Of a DNA stretch of 64,000 nt, positions 49,441-62,900 are shown piece by piece (the stretch's first letter is position 1; each line of letters starts with the position of its first letter). The stretch is from assembly GCF_022539315.1 (NCBI RefSeq), contig NC_066315.1, positions 125,027,374 through 125,091,373 on the forward strand, read 5' to 3'. The position numbers and the translations under genes are program-made. This stretch comes from Serinus canaria. Its lineage: Eukaryota > Chordata > Aves > Passeriformes > Fringillidae. The notes below the pieces were generated by a model. The model was not told where the DNA came from. It saw only the letters and a program-made list of their open reading frames with translations, and ran no database searches.

Positions 49441-52400
49441 ACGTCTTTCTTTTTTCCTAGGCACCCAGTTGTTAGTGTTTCCTAGTAATTTATGGGAAAA
49501 AAAATTCCTAAAGTATAAAGGAACAAAAGGAAAGAAACCTAACCCCCAATGTCTTATCAAATAAATGTTTATTAGGAAGTCATCTATGGCCAAAACCAAG
49601 GAAACACAGTAATCATTATTGAAAATACACTCATTATGACTCCAAAGCAATAAAAACAGTTTTTGAATGTTTTTGTTGTTTTATGAAGAACATTGGGCTG
49701 TATCTTTAATATTTTTGAAAGAATCTGGTGAGTTTGAGCCACTTCCATGACAGGGAATTTAAACACCATATAAAGTAAGAAGGAGAGATCACACACTATT
49801 TATAACAATCACAAGTAGGGAATTAATAATTCAAAACTTTAATAATCTTATGCTCTGCATGTAAAAATAAAGTAAACATTGGGGGCAACAATTCTGGGCA
49901 CTTAATTTAGTATACTTACCTTGGTGTGTTTTAGTCAGTCCAGTTTTTAGTCTCCCAGAGTCCTTCTGGTGGCAGTTCAAGAATTAGCATCAGCCAAAAG
50001 CATTTTTAATTGGCTATTGACATGAAGCTACACTGCTTGTTGACTAAGGGTATGACTAAAGCTATTTTATGCCAGCACTAAAAATCAATTCATGCATCCT
50101 TAGCTTGTTATAATCAATGTACCTAAGTTAGCAAGAAGTTAAGAGCATGAATTCAAACTTCTCCAAGGTTCTGTTCAGATTTGAGGAGTTTCGCTGCATT
50201 TTAATGTAGGACTTGAGTACACACTGTCCACCCAGTTAGCTAAACCCACACCAAAGAACCACTGTGTCTCCAGAGTTTGTGTACTTATGGAAAGTTTACA
50301 TACACACAGAGAGACTAATATGCCGACAGAAAGTACAAATAAAACTTGTTTAACGCAAAACATTCAGGGTGCATTTTTCTATGTGTGTCTGGCAATATTT
50401 TTCACCCAGGATGACTTCTGTTCAAGCTTGGCAAGGAAAGGAAACATAATGAAACTTTGATGACACCTGGGCCAATATAGCAACAGAAAATCCCTCAGTA
50501 TTTTTATGGCAGTAGGAGCGAACAAGGACACTGGAACCAAAAGTAAACTTGACAGATTTGTTTGCAGTTGGTTTTGGTTTGCGGTTTTTGCACAAAAACA
50601 TAGCAAATGACGAGGAAAAGTGCAAACAAAAATGATGGTATGATCAAGCTCTGTTTTAAAATCCTTAGAAACACAGAAAACTTGCAAACTGTAAGCTTAC
50701 AGCTGAGGATGAAGCCCTTAGCTTGAAAAAAATTCTACTCATCTTTGTGAGTTTATCTTGATGATGTATAAAGGAGATTATGTTCATGTGATCCCTTTAT
50801 TATTATTAGAGAAGGTAATTATTTATCAGAGTAATTGCATACACACATAAACACGCAGAAACACACAAAGTCTCCAGGATTCCTAAAACAGAAGTTTGAA
50901 CTCCACTTAAATAAACTTTAGAGCATCAAATACCCCTTTCCTCACATACCAAGGACCTGTCACAGACTCTTCTCTGCATGTGCTCAAGTGAAGAGAGGAT
51001 TCTGACAGATTGATCTGAAGGGCCAGCACCTGACCTGGACCAGAGGTAAAGCTTGTGTAAACCATGGAGTCCCTCCCTCCATCCCTGACCTCTGTTGTGA
51101 GTGCCCCAGGGAGTGATATATGCAGGACATTAAAACAAGAGAGTCCTCTGAAATAGTAAAATACCAAATATTTTAGAGCTTCAGCAAGCAAAACTCTTTG
51201 GATTCAATCAGGAAATCTCAGGTTCCCACTACACACCATGAAGGATTGTGAATAAGGAGAAGGTAAGGTGATGAATCTGTGATTACATTCTTATTCCTAT
51301 TCCTAATGTTATTCCTATTCCCATATCTTTGTCTGAGAGCCCCTAATTTCAAAATTATAATAATTCAGGGGGAGGGGGTTTACATTTTCCATTTTAAGTG
51401 AGGCTTCTGTCTTCCTTAGCAGACACCTGTCTTTTCAAACCAAGACATTCCCAGAGGAGATACATTTGATATCAGAAGCTCTTTAATTAACATGTGAGTG
51501 CTAGGTTAAAATACTGGAAGCTGGTGCTGAGCTGTAAATCAAACAGAAAACTCAAAATGATGGAATTAAATGGGAAGACAAGAAAACACATTAATAATGT
51601 AATTGGTTCTCTCTCTGTGCAATTTTAAAATCTTAAAAAATATGCTCTGGGTCAAACTAACCTGGAATAAGCTAAGTTAACCATTTGCAGAAAATCATTT
51701 ATTCTTAACTGGACATAGGGAATCCCTCTGTAATCTCTGGAGAGAGACTGGAGCCCTTAGGGGGTAGTTTAGCCTGTATTTCACCATAGGCGCTGTGAAG
51801 ATGAAATCTGTATTTCATCCTAGTATTTTTTAAAATTAATTTTTTAATACTTTTTCCATTTGAAAATGAATAAACATTTTGATACAGAAGGCATATTGTA
51901 AGTAAACTCATTTGTTTGTAATCCTTCTTCCAAAACTCAGAATCTACAACCTTGCAGGTTTCACGGTTCCATAACTTCTTTTTTTTTTTTATTTTCAGGC
52001 AACTATTTCATATCATAGTAATTAAAAAAAGAAAAAGAAAAAAAAAAAAAAAAGAAATACCAAAACTCAGAGATGGCTACATTTGCAACACATTGCAATC
52101 CAGAATGACCCAGAAGACCTTGCAATTTATCAAACTGGATCCGATATATATTTTCTGTTAGGCATCTGAGTGACTACACACTGTTTTTCTCCTTGGGAGT
52201 TCATGTTGTCTCCAGTGACAGCTCTTTCTGCTAGTATATTAATCTTAAAAGAAGCAAAAGAAGTACTATGATTTTTTCTTAGAATGGTTGAAAGATGACT
52301 CATATTTCAATAATATTTTGAATATATTTTAATCATCACCAGTTTGCTGTCATCATACAAATCAGAGGTATTTTTGAGCATCACTGGCACCCTAGGATTC

Positions 52401-54198
52401 TGAGGATTCTGTGCACAGTGTATAACACAGTGAATTGTTCACTTTGAGAGCTGCAGACTCTCCCTGGCTAGTAGGCAAGCAGACATCAAATAGACCAGTC
52501 AAGCACTGAGACTGCAGGGATGCCTTGAGCACTTGATCTCAGACAGTTAGAGGAAAGCAGTAGCTGAGAGCATAGAATTAGGCTCTTAAAATTAAAGGAT
52601 AGCATTTCTAGTGAGAGATACAACTCCTGCTTTGGATTGGTTAGAGATTATTTGTGTATCAGAACAGTCTACACTCAGAATTTAATTACAAGATATGGGG
52701 CTTCCCATGAGTTTAAGAGTCAGGACTTAATCTGATTGCAGGATCAATGGTATTGTTTGCATGAGTGTCTGGAATCCAAGCAAAATTTACAGTAAATAAT
52801 TGAATCAGAAAAGAGTCTATGTTGTATAAAAATCTCCTCTGACCGGACAAACTAAGTTTTCAAAGTAGTTAGGTTATTTGAACAATTCTGTACTTGCTCA
52901 TTCTATCTCACTATTGGCGTAATGTAAGCTTGACATGGAATGGTACCGAAAGAACTGAACTGCTTAGATTTTACAGTCCAAGATTTTTTTGTGCCTGTGG
53001 CCACCTTTCTTCAATTTTGACTGGTGGGTGTCCACAATTCTTGATTCTGAAGCACAAAGGGAAGTCAAGTCTGAAGGATTTCTTAAAAGACATTTACCAT
53101 ATCATCCTTCAGAGATTCTCTTTGGGAGAAATAGAATTTCTATGAGATTCACATGATCAGTTCTCTATATCGCTGTAAAAAATAACCATGATTGCAGGGA
53201 GATCATACAGTTGCATTTACAGGAAGAGATTGCAATGGAAACAGTTTTGTTTTTCAATTTTCTACTTTTTATCAACAGAACTAAAAGAAATAATTATATA
53301 AGAATGTGTAACATGCTGGCAATTGCTATTCAGAACAGTAAAATGCAGATAGTTCAACTCATGTTCATTGTGTTGCAGAAAGTGAAGAGTTACTGAATTC
53401 TGCTAAAATGTCCTGAAAACTCATAGACTGGCTAAATCCTGAAAATTTCCAAAGGGAAGGTTTAAAAATAAAACAATATAAAGATCTGTCAAATTAGGTC
53501 TACTTTGCCTATATAATAAATACTCTGAAAACAGGCCAAAAATGTAAAATAAAATGTAGATACCAAAAGGGTAAGAATGACCTACTAAACGGTGATAATA
53601 CATGGACTGTTGTATTATTCTATCTAAAAGTTTCCAGCAAATGCAATAGCAGAACTTGCATCTCTTTTATGACTTGTATTGATTTTTGTTAATCCATAAT
53701 GAGTTATTAAAAACTAAGACACAATGTAATTAATAGCAGCAATAACAATAGTGCTTAGTTGCAATGTGGCATTTTTTCCCAAGAGAGTTTCTGGTATTTA
53801 ATTAAAGTAACCACAATAGTAAAGGGGCTCAGTAGAACTAATCTTACAGTAAAATCTTATTCTAATATAGATTAGTGTAAAATTAAATCCTGACCATCAA
53901 TCCTTCAGAAGTAGACAATAAATTGCCTTGATTCTTTCAACCCAATTTTAATCTTTCAAAGCAAGCAGTACAGAAATAGCTTTGTTAATCAATAAGCTGT
54001 GTTTAAAAGGCAGTCCCAAATCCTAATAACTGATTGCCCCAAATTGTACTGCTCTTCTTCCTCTGTGAAAAGCAATGTAACTGCTCTGGATCTACATCCC
54101 ATGAGGGCACAAAAGGATTTGTTGACTACAATATTTGTTTCATCACAACAAAGACTGAACATTATGAGTACCAGCCCCAAGCTGGAAATTTACATCTG
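49441..54198. other. Unique AT-rich non-coding stretch
   Basis: It holds an opposed poly-T/poly-A pair at 51979-52057 and a short TTATTCCTATTCC direct repeat near 51290-51320. Multiple short frames lack any domain. Confidence 0.45.
51979..52057. repeat. Opposed poly-T and poly-A tracts (foldback)
   Basis: A run of 12 T (51979-51990) is followed about 35 bases later by an A-rich tract ending in 16 consecutive A (52038-52053). The two are complementary and could form a foldback. The T-run plus ATTTTCAG at its end also mimics a splice acceptor. Confidence 0.75.
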
Positions 54199-54425
54199 AA
54201 TCACAGGATCAGAGAGTGATTTGGGTCAGAAGGGACCTTCAAAGATCACCTAGACCCTCCTCTGACACCCACAGGGATATCCTCCACTATGTTAGATTGC
54301 TCAAAGTCACATCCAACCTAATCTTGAACACTGCCTTGAAACAGTCTTTAAATCCAGGCTTTTTTTTAGGGTTACATTTAATTTCTCCATTAATGCCACA
54401 GAAAAGGCAGTTTCTTTTCTCCTTC
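54199..54425 (-). mobile_element. CR1 LINE 3' end (minus strand)
   Basis: The plus strand reads as the reverse complement of an avian CR1 3' end. It starts with AATCACAGGATCAGAG and GGGTCAGAAGGGACCTTCAA, continues with AAGATCACCTAGACCC, CATCCAACCTAATCTTGAAC and ACTGCCTTGAAACAG, and becomes hard to align past about 54360, where an eight-T run sits. This copy is better preserved than the one at 4370-4965 but contains only the 3' UTR and the last coding bases. The 5' boundary is approximate. Confidence 0.82.
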
Positions 54426-57400
54426 CTTGTTAGTTGACTAGCACAATCATAGATCATCTACCCATACATCACATTTTACTTTGACAGAAACACAGACAAG
54501 GGGCAAAGAATAGTACAAAAGGCTGGAAATTGTTATGGCTGAGGTAGTTTATGCCAAAGAAAGATTTATTTACACCTCTGCCACTGTTTCTAATCTATTT
54601 TTAGGCCACATATTCCTTCAGAAAGAAATAAAGGCAAAATTTAGCCATCTGGTCTTCCTTCAGATGCATTACTCAGCTTATCAACTACACTGCTGGGCAC
54701 AATATCTCCTGATGAGCAGAGCTGGCATCCAAACAAGCAATGTCACAAAAAAGCACTTGAGTCTGGAAACCTCAAGATAGCCCATAGTATTCCCATTTAG
54801 TTTGTTTTATAATAACATGTAAGTTTCTTAAATGCTTCCATGTCTGTAATACCTCATTCTGATATATTAATGTTCTCAGAACATATTTCTTTGTGTCCTC
54901 ATTTGTTATAGACAAGATTAAAGAGGTGAAACCACAGTAATCCAAAGACTAGCTAGAGTCATATTGCAAAGTATCCAGAAGATCACCTAGTGCTCTGTCA
55001 ACTAAGCTGACACATTTTTTCACTGACCCTAGAAATTGTATTTAGTTTTTATTCATGTAAAAAAAAAAAAAATCTGTATTCCTTTTCTGTGGATAAACAA
55101 AAATCAGCTGGAAAAAGTATGATCTTGCTCTGGAGACCTCATGTCCCAGATAGGACAGCAGCTGCCTCAAGGCTATAACAGAGGATCAGAGGATCAATGC
55201 TCAAGTAAATGAGGATTAGATTGCCAAAGCATCTCCTGCTGATATTTTACACAGCCTTAATAATTTCTAGAGACATTTTGTCTTTTCCACTTGTGTTCAG
55301 TTACATGTCCTACAATGTTTAATACACTGGTGAAGATACATAGGAATAAACACTTTAGGACCACCTGGAAGTCTTACAGTTGTAACACATACAGCAGGAC
55401 TGGCTGTCCTTACTGTCACAGTACACAGAGGGTTTTAATTCTAGGATGTTCTCAAACAACAAGTGCTTCCCAATACAGTCTTTGAACAAGTTATGCAGTA
55501 GGTAAACCAGAACATGGACTTTCAGCAATGTTTGCTCTTTGATATGAGTGCTTTCACTACAGCTAAACCAATTCAGGTTACACAGCACCTGTTCTCCATG
55601 TTACTCAGGGAGCAGCCTTGGAGACCTGCCATGCCAGTAAATGTCATCCTGGAAGGAGCAGCACTCCAGAGTCTGCACAGCCACTCACTTGCATCTGCTT
55701 GAACTCAGTATGATGAAATATTAAAAAGCTGAGGGACATTGGGACTTAATGTATCCAGAGAAGAACCCAACCAGAGAGACAACAGCATGTGCTGCATTGT
55801 AAATTTGGGATTTTCTCCTGCACTATAGCCAAATAAAATGCAGTTTTTTATTTGCAACATAGATTTTTGAGTTATTATCTTCAGATTTCAACCTCTATTC
55901 AGCATTACCAAACAGATAAGAATTTTAAGTTAATGTTGTGCCATCATCTTTACACTCACAAGAATGTCTTTGCAGATATAGTACCTTCCTGCAGCAAAAA
56001 TACACCATCCTGTTAATAATAATACCTCTGGGCACAATTAATTTGCCCAAAAGACAGACTTATATCATTAAAGATCCCTAGGATTTCTCACCTGGTCTTC
56101 AGCTGTTCTTCCTGAAGGGCATGAGTTTTCTGAAAGGCTTGTGGGGCACAGCTCGTACTGTTGATGTCTCAAATGCCCTAAGGCATCTCAGCTGACACTG
56201 GAATAATCAGTCTGCATTTATTGCTACAAAATCCATTATTGATCATCTGTCAAAATATGAGACACCACAAATACATCTCTAGGTAAACAGACTTTCATAA
56301 GTCATCTAAGGATAAAATATTTTGTGAACAGCTGGTCTTTCTATGAGGATTGTGCCAAGCCTTCTTTTGCAGTCTTAAGCTTGTGAGGCCTCTCCTTCAT
56401 TTTGCAGCATTCACCTAAAATAAACCTTGCCATCTACTGCTACTGCTGAAGACAGTTAAGTGAAGTGCAAAGTTCTGCATCATGACATTTCTCTCCAAAA
56501 CAAGGGACATATGTTGTGTGTGCTACGCCGTGATTCAGAAATCGTGATTTAGCTTGACAAAGCTGGAATATTTGCCTGTGGATAAAATTTCCCCTTTATG
56601 GGGTGGAGGGGAAAGTAAAGTTTAAAGGCTTCTAGTAATCTATTGTTATTGAAACTTTCCAGAAATAACAGAGAGGTAAGACAATATAAATACTGAAGTA
56701 AAACTGCAGAGATGAAAATGTAATTAAGAAATTAATGTCCCAAACCAAATAAAAACAAACCGAGCATTCAGAGTGGGTTTTAATTCTGCCCTATTTTCAT
56801 TACCACGTTGAATTGGCATATTTCTGATATTGACTCTTACCTTCCTGCTAAGCCCACAGATTCTTGTTTTAACAGCATTTTTTGGCAGTGAAATAAAATC
56901 CTAAGTACTTCACTGCCTAAAGCAGGCATTAACAGGTGCGTGCTGAACTCTAGGCTTTGATATCCTATACACTAGTTTGTAGTGCTTAACATTTCAAATT
57001 TAATTTAAAATGATCACAGATAAAAAGCTGGCCCTTGACTAAGAATGCATGTAACACATGGTTTTGATGGGATGACAGAAAAATAAAAAAAAAAAAGAAT
57101 ATTCCATCAACATCTAGAGCATTGCCTTTGCAATGAAAATCTGTACTGTCCTGCCATCCACCCCAGCAGTGATAACTCCTTCTTACAGCAGCTTGCTCTG
57201 TCACTGAGTGCCACGGAGCCCCCAGGGCCTTGAGAGGGTGCACCTGGTTATGGTACAGGGAGCCTCCTTCACACCCTGCCCGAAGGGTCAGCACTTACTG
57301 GCTTTGCACTAGCTCCTGCAATTCTCAGTCCAGGGCCTATGGAAAACTCAGCACTCTGTTGATCCATTTTGGCCATTTGCAGTTCAAATCATTGATCCAG

Positions 57401-57770
57401 CATTTCTCTGTGTTTTCCCATCCCACTCTGTGCACTGTCTGCTGTTCTGTTCCTCTCCAGAAGCAGCTCTGGGTTTTTGCTCTCTGCAGCCAGTGACACA
57501 CAGCTGACAGCAACACCCTCACTCAGCTTTTCTTCTCCCAGGTGTTTCAGCTCCATAGGACATTTCTAATCCAGACTCTAATCTCTCAGGAGACATATCT
57601 GGCCTCACTGTCTATCCTTGGCTTTCTGGAAACCCCAGCCATTTCTTCTATGTGCTCAAATACTTGGGAGAGTACTCCTTGGCAACTACCTGCTCTATTT
57701 TTCTCAGAACCTGTTCTTTTATGATAATCCCATTCCAATAAGCTAAAATGGACATTATTTACAGTTGTCA
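54426..57770. other. Unique non-coding stretch
   Basis: No recognisable gene or interspersed repeat. Minor A-runs occur at about 55060 and 57086. Confidence 0.5.
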
Positions 57771-57791
57771 GTGCTGCAGCAGCTGCAGCAC
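57771..57791. repeat. Perfect 10-bp-arm palindrome with 1-bp spacer
   Basis: GTGCTGCAGC (57771-57780) and GCTGCAGCAC (57782-57791) flank a single A. This is also a CAG/CTG-rich word. Loop-less palindromes of this arm length are uncommon by chance but can arise from slippage of CAG units. Confidence 0.85.
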
Positions 57792-59154
57792 AGAACAGTT
57801 CCTCATGGAATCACCCAGAACCTCCTAGCTAAATGTGACTGCTCTCTTGCCTGCAGTTTACTTGCTTGCTTGTTGTCTGAGTTTACAAAGGGGAACAAGG
57901 AAAGCTTCCAGATAAGAATCTACCTCAATCCTATGAGCAGCAAACTGAGAGCCCTTCTACATGTCTTTTTCCACAATTTGGCTCCTTGTCAGGTAAATAA
58001 TGTGTAACAAAGAGGGATTTCCTATATGACCTTGTAAGGAGTCACTTTCTGATCCACAACATTGTACAAAACCGAGATACATTATTTTTAATAATAAGGA
58101 AAACTGATTTAAAATGAAAATCATTGTTCTCCAGATTAGAAGGAGCTTGATTATAATTTTACCTTCCTGGCCATGTTGGCATTTAACCTGGCTAGGCAGA
58201 GGAAGAGGCTCCATGTACAAAAGAGGCTGTGAATTTCTGTGCCAAACAAGACAACCTCATTACCTCTTCCCTCAGAGCAAGTCAGATGCAGGTCCAAAGA
58301 AAGATTTGTAATCTCATTCTTTGTGATCTCTGCACTTCTTTTTCTGCCTTTCACAGCTCTTTGAAGATCCTTGTTGGACTGAAAAAATATGTATACATGC
58401 TTTTTTTCCCCACTGACCTAGATCTGTCCTTTCAAGCACAGCACTGGTGTGTTGGCTTTGGATTTCAGTCTTTGCTCTGGGAGGAGTGGCCCAGAGGACA
58501 TCTGGAAAAAGCAGAGTTGACTGCAGGGGGCTGTGTGTGAGAAAGGATCACAGGCCTTACCTTCCTTTGCTTCTAGGACTTTGCTTTGATATTTTTCAGA
58601 TCCCTGGCAATCGAAAGTTACCTCTGATGGCTCTGTGAGGGCTTATGAAAGGGAATGTGGCCTGTTTATTCCACTTAGCATGGGCTGATAAACATGGTGC
58701 AAAGCCATAGTGAGCAGCAATGATATCAGTAGCCAGAGTAAAGGCTGAAATGACTAGTGTCTGAACTCTCTGTACATTATCTTCTTGTGACAAGGCTAGA
58801 CCATGTTCTTGTCCCAGTTCCATGGACAGAACTCACCAAGATGGTCAGTCAACACATTTCATAAGCCCTTTCTGCCCATGCAATTTCTCTTTAAACCCTT
58901 TAATCCCTAACAGCTTAATAGCTGCTTTTAAAGCTAGAGGGAACATGGAGAAAGACCTAATTTCTAGCATGCATTTTATGTAAAAATAAGTTAGCTGGCA
59001 GGCAATCTTTTTTTTGTTTTTCAAGAATATAGTTTTGCAAGCTAAAATCCAGTTTATATGAAAGGCAATTTTACCCAAAGGCAGTGCTGCTCTGAATGTC
59101 ACTCTTTCCACTCAAACTAGTTGAGGGCTGTTCACCACTTCATATCAACCTGTC
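57792..59154. other. Unique non-coding stretch
   Basis: No recognisable gene or interspersed repeat. The open frames at 57957-58638 overlap on both strands without motif support. Confidence 0.5.
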
Positions 59155-59200
59155 AGGAAGGAAGGAAGGAAGGAAAGTAGAAAGGGAAAGAAAAAAGAGA
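59155..59200. repeat. (GGAA)n tract and purine-rich tail
   Basis: About five GGAA units (59155-59177) are followed by an almost pure purine stretch to about 59200. The unit is the complement of the CCTT array about 320 bp downstream. Confidence 0.9.
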
Positions 59201-59497
59201 GAATTTGCTCACAAGCATTAACTGATGCCAAAGAAAGTTGATAAAGGTATTTTTTGTTCCTTGAAGCATAAGAACAACAAATGCCTAAGAGTTGTTATTG
59301 TTGTGGATTTACTGGGACATGCAGCCTTTTGAGGCCTCTGAAAACAGAGGTTATGTGCATGGCTGCTCAGCCTTCATGTGGGTAATCCTTATGCTCCATT
59401 TTCAAATTACTTTCAGAAGTGTGTTTGGGGTGAATCAGTTCTACAGCTTTTTGATATGTTTTTAACATACAAATTCAGGTCCAATATGACAAAGATA

Positions 59498-59996
59498 TCC
59501 TTCCTTCCTTCCTTCCTTCCTTCCTTCCTTCCTTCCGTCCTGATCCTTCCTGCCTTCCTTCCTTCCGTCCTTCCGTCCTTCACTTCCTTCCTTCCTTCCT
59601 TCCTTCCTTCCTTCCTTCCTTCCTTCCTTCCGTTCCTTCCTGCCTTCCTTCCTTCCTTCCTTCCTTCCTTCCTTCCTTCCTTCCTTCCTCCTTCCTTCCT
59701 TCCTTCCTTCCTTCCTTCCTTCCTTCCTTCCTTCCTTCCTTCCTTCCTTCCTTCCTTCCTTCCTTCCTTCCTTCCTTCCTTCCTTCCTTCCTTCCTTCCT
59801 TCCTTCCTTCCTTCCTTCCTTCCTTCCTTCCTTCCTTCCTTCCTGCCTTCCTTCCTTCCTTCCTTCCTTCCTTCCCTTCCTTCCTTCCTTCCTTCCTTCC
59901 TTCCTTCCTTCCTTCCTTCCTTCCTTCCTTCCTTCCTTCCTTCCTTCCTTCCTTCCTTCCTTCCTTCCTTCCTTCCTTCCTTCCTTCCTTCCTTCC
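59498..59996. repeat. Long (CCTT)n tetranucleotide microsatellite, about 500 bp
   Basis: An almost pure polypyrimidine array on the plus strand, equivalent to (GGAA)n on the minus strand. Scattered G substitutions (CCTTCCGTCC, CCTGCCTT, about 59535-59645) and a few indels are concentrated in the first third and near 59845-59875, while the rest is nearly uninterrupted. Because four bases against three gives a 12-base period with no stop codon, every frame is open, which produces the 229-codon FLPS-repeat frame at 59378-60067. Confidence 0.98.
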
Positions 59997-62900
59997 GCAG
60001 TCCAGCTTCTGAATTTGTTTATCTGATTATTATTTTATATGATGAGTTAAACAATTCAAGACATTAATATAAGTTCCTCATCATCATTTCAATTTAAATT
60101 AAAAAATCTTGTAATTAGTTTTGTCCAGAAGGACTTTTATTCTATCTACTCCTTCTGAAGTTATGTCTTCATTGTTTTCCCATTTGGAGTGCACCCTTTG
60201 GAGTATTTGATCTTTGTTGTTTTCAAGTAAAAGCTCGAATTTTCACCATGGTGAATTTGTCCAATTTGTTTTAATATTATCCCATTTAACATGAAGACAT
60301 CCATTATCAAAAACTCACAAATACAAAATGTAAATTTAGTTCAGTAATCAGGTTTAATTCAAGCTCCAGTCAATAGGAGAATAATGTTCCATCAACGAAT
60401 GTAGCACAAAGGTGTTTGCTGTTCTCCAAATTTTCATAAAGCTTGCAAAGAAAATCCTCTGAAGGATGAATTTCTGTCCAGCTGAGCACAGAAAGTGCTG
60501 ATGAGTCAGTGCAAAGGTTTTACTAATTATCTGGACATGTCTGTTGTGGGATTTGAGTTGAGGGTGTCTAGGCACAGGCACACTCAAGCACATCCTAGAG
60601 TTTCTTCTTGCAGTCTAGTTGCAAGGATCTTAAAACAAATTTCCTTGAGGATGCCAAGGGTTCCATCAGGGAGAAACTTTTGCAATCATTAAAAAAAAAA
60701 ACCAAAAAAACCACTGAAAGCCATGCCACTTCAAGTGCTCAGTGTTTTGGGGTTTGCCTCATTTTCATGTCTAGTGAATAATCATAATAATGCCAGGGCA
60801 TACAGATTTCACCTCAACTGCAAAACTTGCCCATGACATAATGGTTAGAAGTTTTTGGCCCCATTATCCCCTTCATAGCTCCCCACAGGAAAGTGATGCT
60901 CCAGTGCTGCCTCATGGCTTCCTCCTCCTCAGAGAGGAAGGTGTTGTGCCATCCCAGCAAGATTTATTGCCACTGCTACCGTGTGTTTGCTTTGCATATT
61001 GAACTCTTCCTTTAATTTTTTTTTTTAATGTCATAAACACAGAGCTCTGGAAAGGAGTTTGTGAGTAGAGTTAGAGCTTAGATCTGGTGAGCAGCTCTGG
61101 CCCAGTTGGAGCTGCAGATCTCTGTGCTGCATCTGGTGCTTCCTGATGGGATTGGGTGGCTTGCTTGGTGAGACCCACTGTGAGATGGTCAGCAGGGTAA
61201 GTGCAGGCACAGGTCCTCAGCCTTCCTTTCTCCTCTCTAGCCAGAGCACCTTCCCCAGAGCTGCCAGCAGTCAGCTCCATTGGCTCAAGACTGATCCTTC
61301 TGTTAGGAATAGCCATCTGCAAATGCCATAAGAGGAGGGAGAGGCAAACAGGACCCCTTTTGCACTTATATGTAGGATCCACCTTGCACAGTCCTGCTGA
61401 AGTGTCACAATGAAGCCTCAGTGGTGACGAACGGGGACAGGCAGCCTGAGCATCCACCCCTACTCTCTCCTTAGACATGGCCATATTATAGAACAATATT
61501 TTTTTGCAGTGTCCTCACAAACCACAATATTTCCCCCATTTAGCTGAAACTGCAGCAGCACACACAGCCTCCCACAGACCCTATTAGCTTAGGATAGCGT
61601 GGGGCAGAGCAGCTGCACCATGGGGCACTCTGCTGGGAATGGGGAGAGAAAGGGATACTCAGGTCAAGGATCAGCTTCATCCTTCCAAAACTTTCCTTTC
61701 CTCCACTGGCATTGAATGAAGACTTTTGAGCATTTCAAACTGTGTGAGGCTTTGTCCTACTTCACTTCTACTTTTCCAGGTACTTGGCAGAGCAACTTGA
61801 AGTATCCAGACTCCCAGTACAAATCCAGGAAATATCAAACATTTCAGAAGAGAAGAACGAAAGGTCAGGCTTGATATTCAGATTAAAGGGAATTTATTAA
61901 AGAGGAACCAGTGAGGTGGTAGGTACCTTATCCCTGGGAACAAATATTGTAAATTTTGAACTGTTTGTTATGTTGTATTATTATGTGTGTTATAACCAGC
62001 CTGTTTTAAAATGAACTTGGAAAAACCATCTCTCTCTGATAATGTCTACTGGGAAGATGAGTTTGAGAAAAATTGCTGCCCTAAGCATTTTCAGGGATTT
62101 AATTGTCTGCTTTGGCAGTCAATCTAAAGTCTTGATTTAATTTTTTGCATTTTGACAAGGTTATAATTAGCTTTAAACTTGTGAAGATCTGCAAAGCAGA
62201 GGTAAGCAAGTTGTGTGTAGCTGGGACCAGAGTTTTCCTGGGTATCTCATTCCAAATCCTCCCAAGCACCTTTCCTATACAGTGTCTTCTGCTACTTGTT
62301 CCTGTGATAAAAATAAATTACAAAGGCCCAGCATCAATTAGTCACTAAAACATCTAGGTTTTCCTTTCAGTTTTCCCTCTAACTTCCTCTAAGTGTCCCT
62401 CTAACTTCCAATGCAGATATAGCTTGATTTTAGATCCCAAGTTGTTAAAAACTCTCCTCCTTTACTATTCATCAGCATTTTTAACCTGCTTGTCTAGCCC
62501 TAAAATCTGCACATATACTGTATTTAGGAGGTGTGAATTTCTGTACAACTCATTTCCTGGAGTCTCAGGCAGGCTCTAGGACATGGAATTTGCTTAAAAC
62601 TGGAGTGGATATGTTTTATGTCAATATGTTTACACATCAAACAAAGCTGAAATGCTACCTAGCCTTGAAAATATATTCCAACTCAATTTACCAGGGAAAT
62701 GTCATGGGTAAATATCACAGCCCAGCCTCTAGACAAATGTACTTTATTCCTTCAGTGAAATGTTTGAGATTGAGCATTCTTTTGGGAAATAGTATTTCTG
62801 GATTCACTCAGGGTCTGTAAATTATGCTTCTTGTTAAGTAGTAATTTATTTCTGCTATTCATCTCTGCATTTCTCTGACTGTAGGCTGCACAATAGAATG

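Noticed and set aside
59378..60067. 229-codon open frame with an FLPS-repeat translation
   Set aside because: It is produced by the CCTT tetranucleotide array, which has no stop codon in any frame. There is no gene context.
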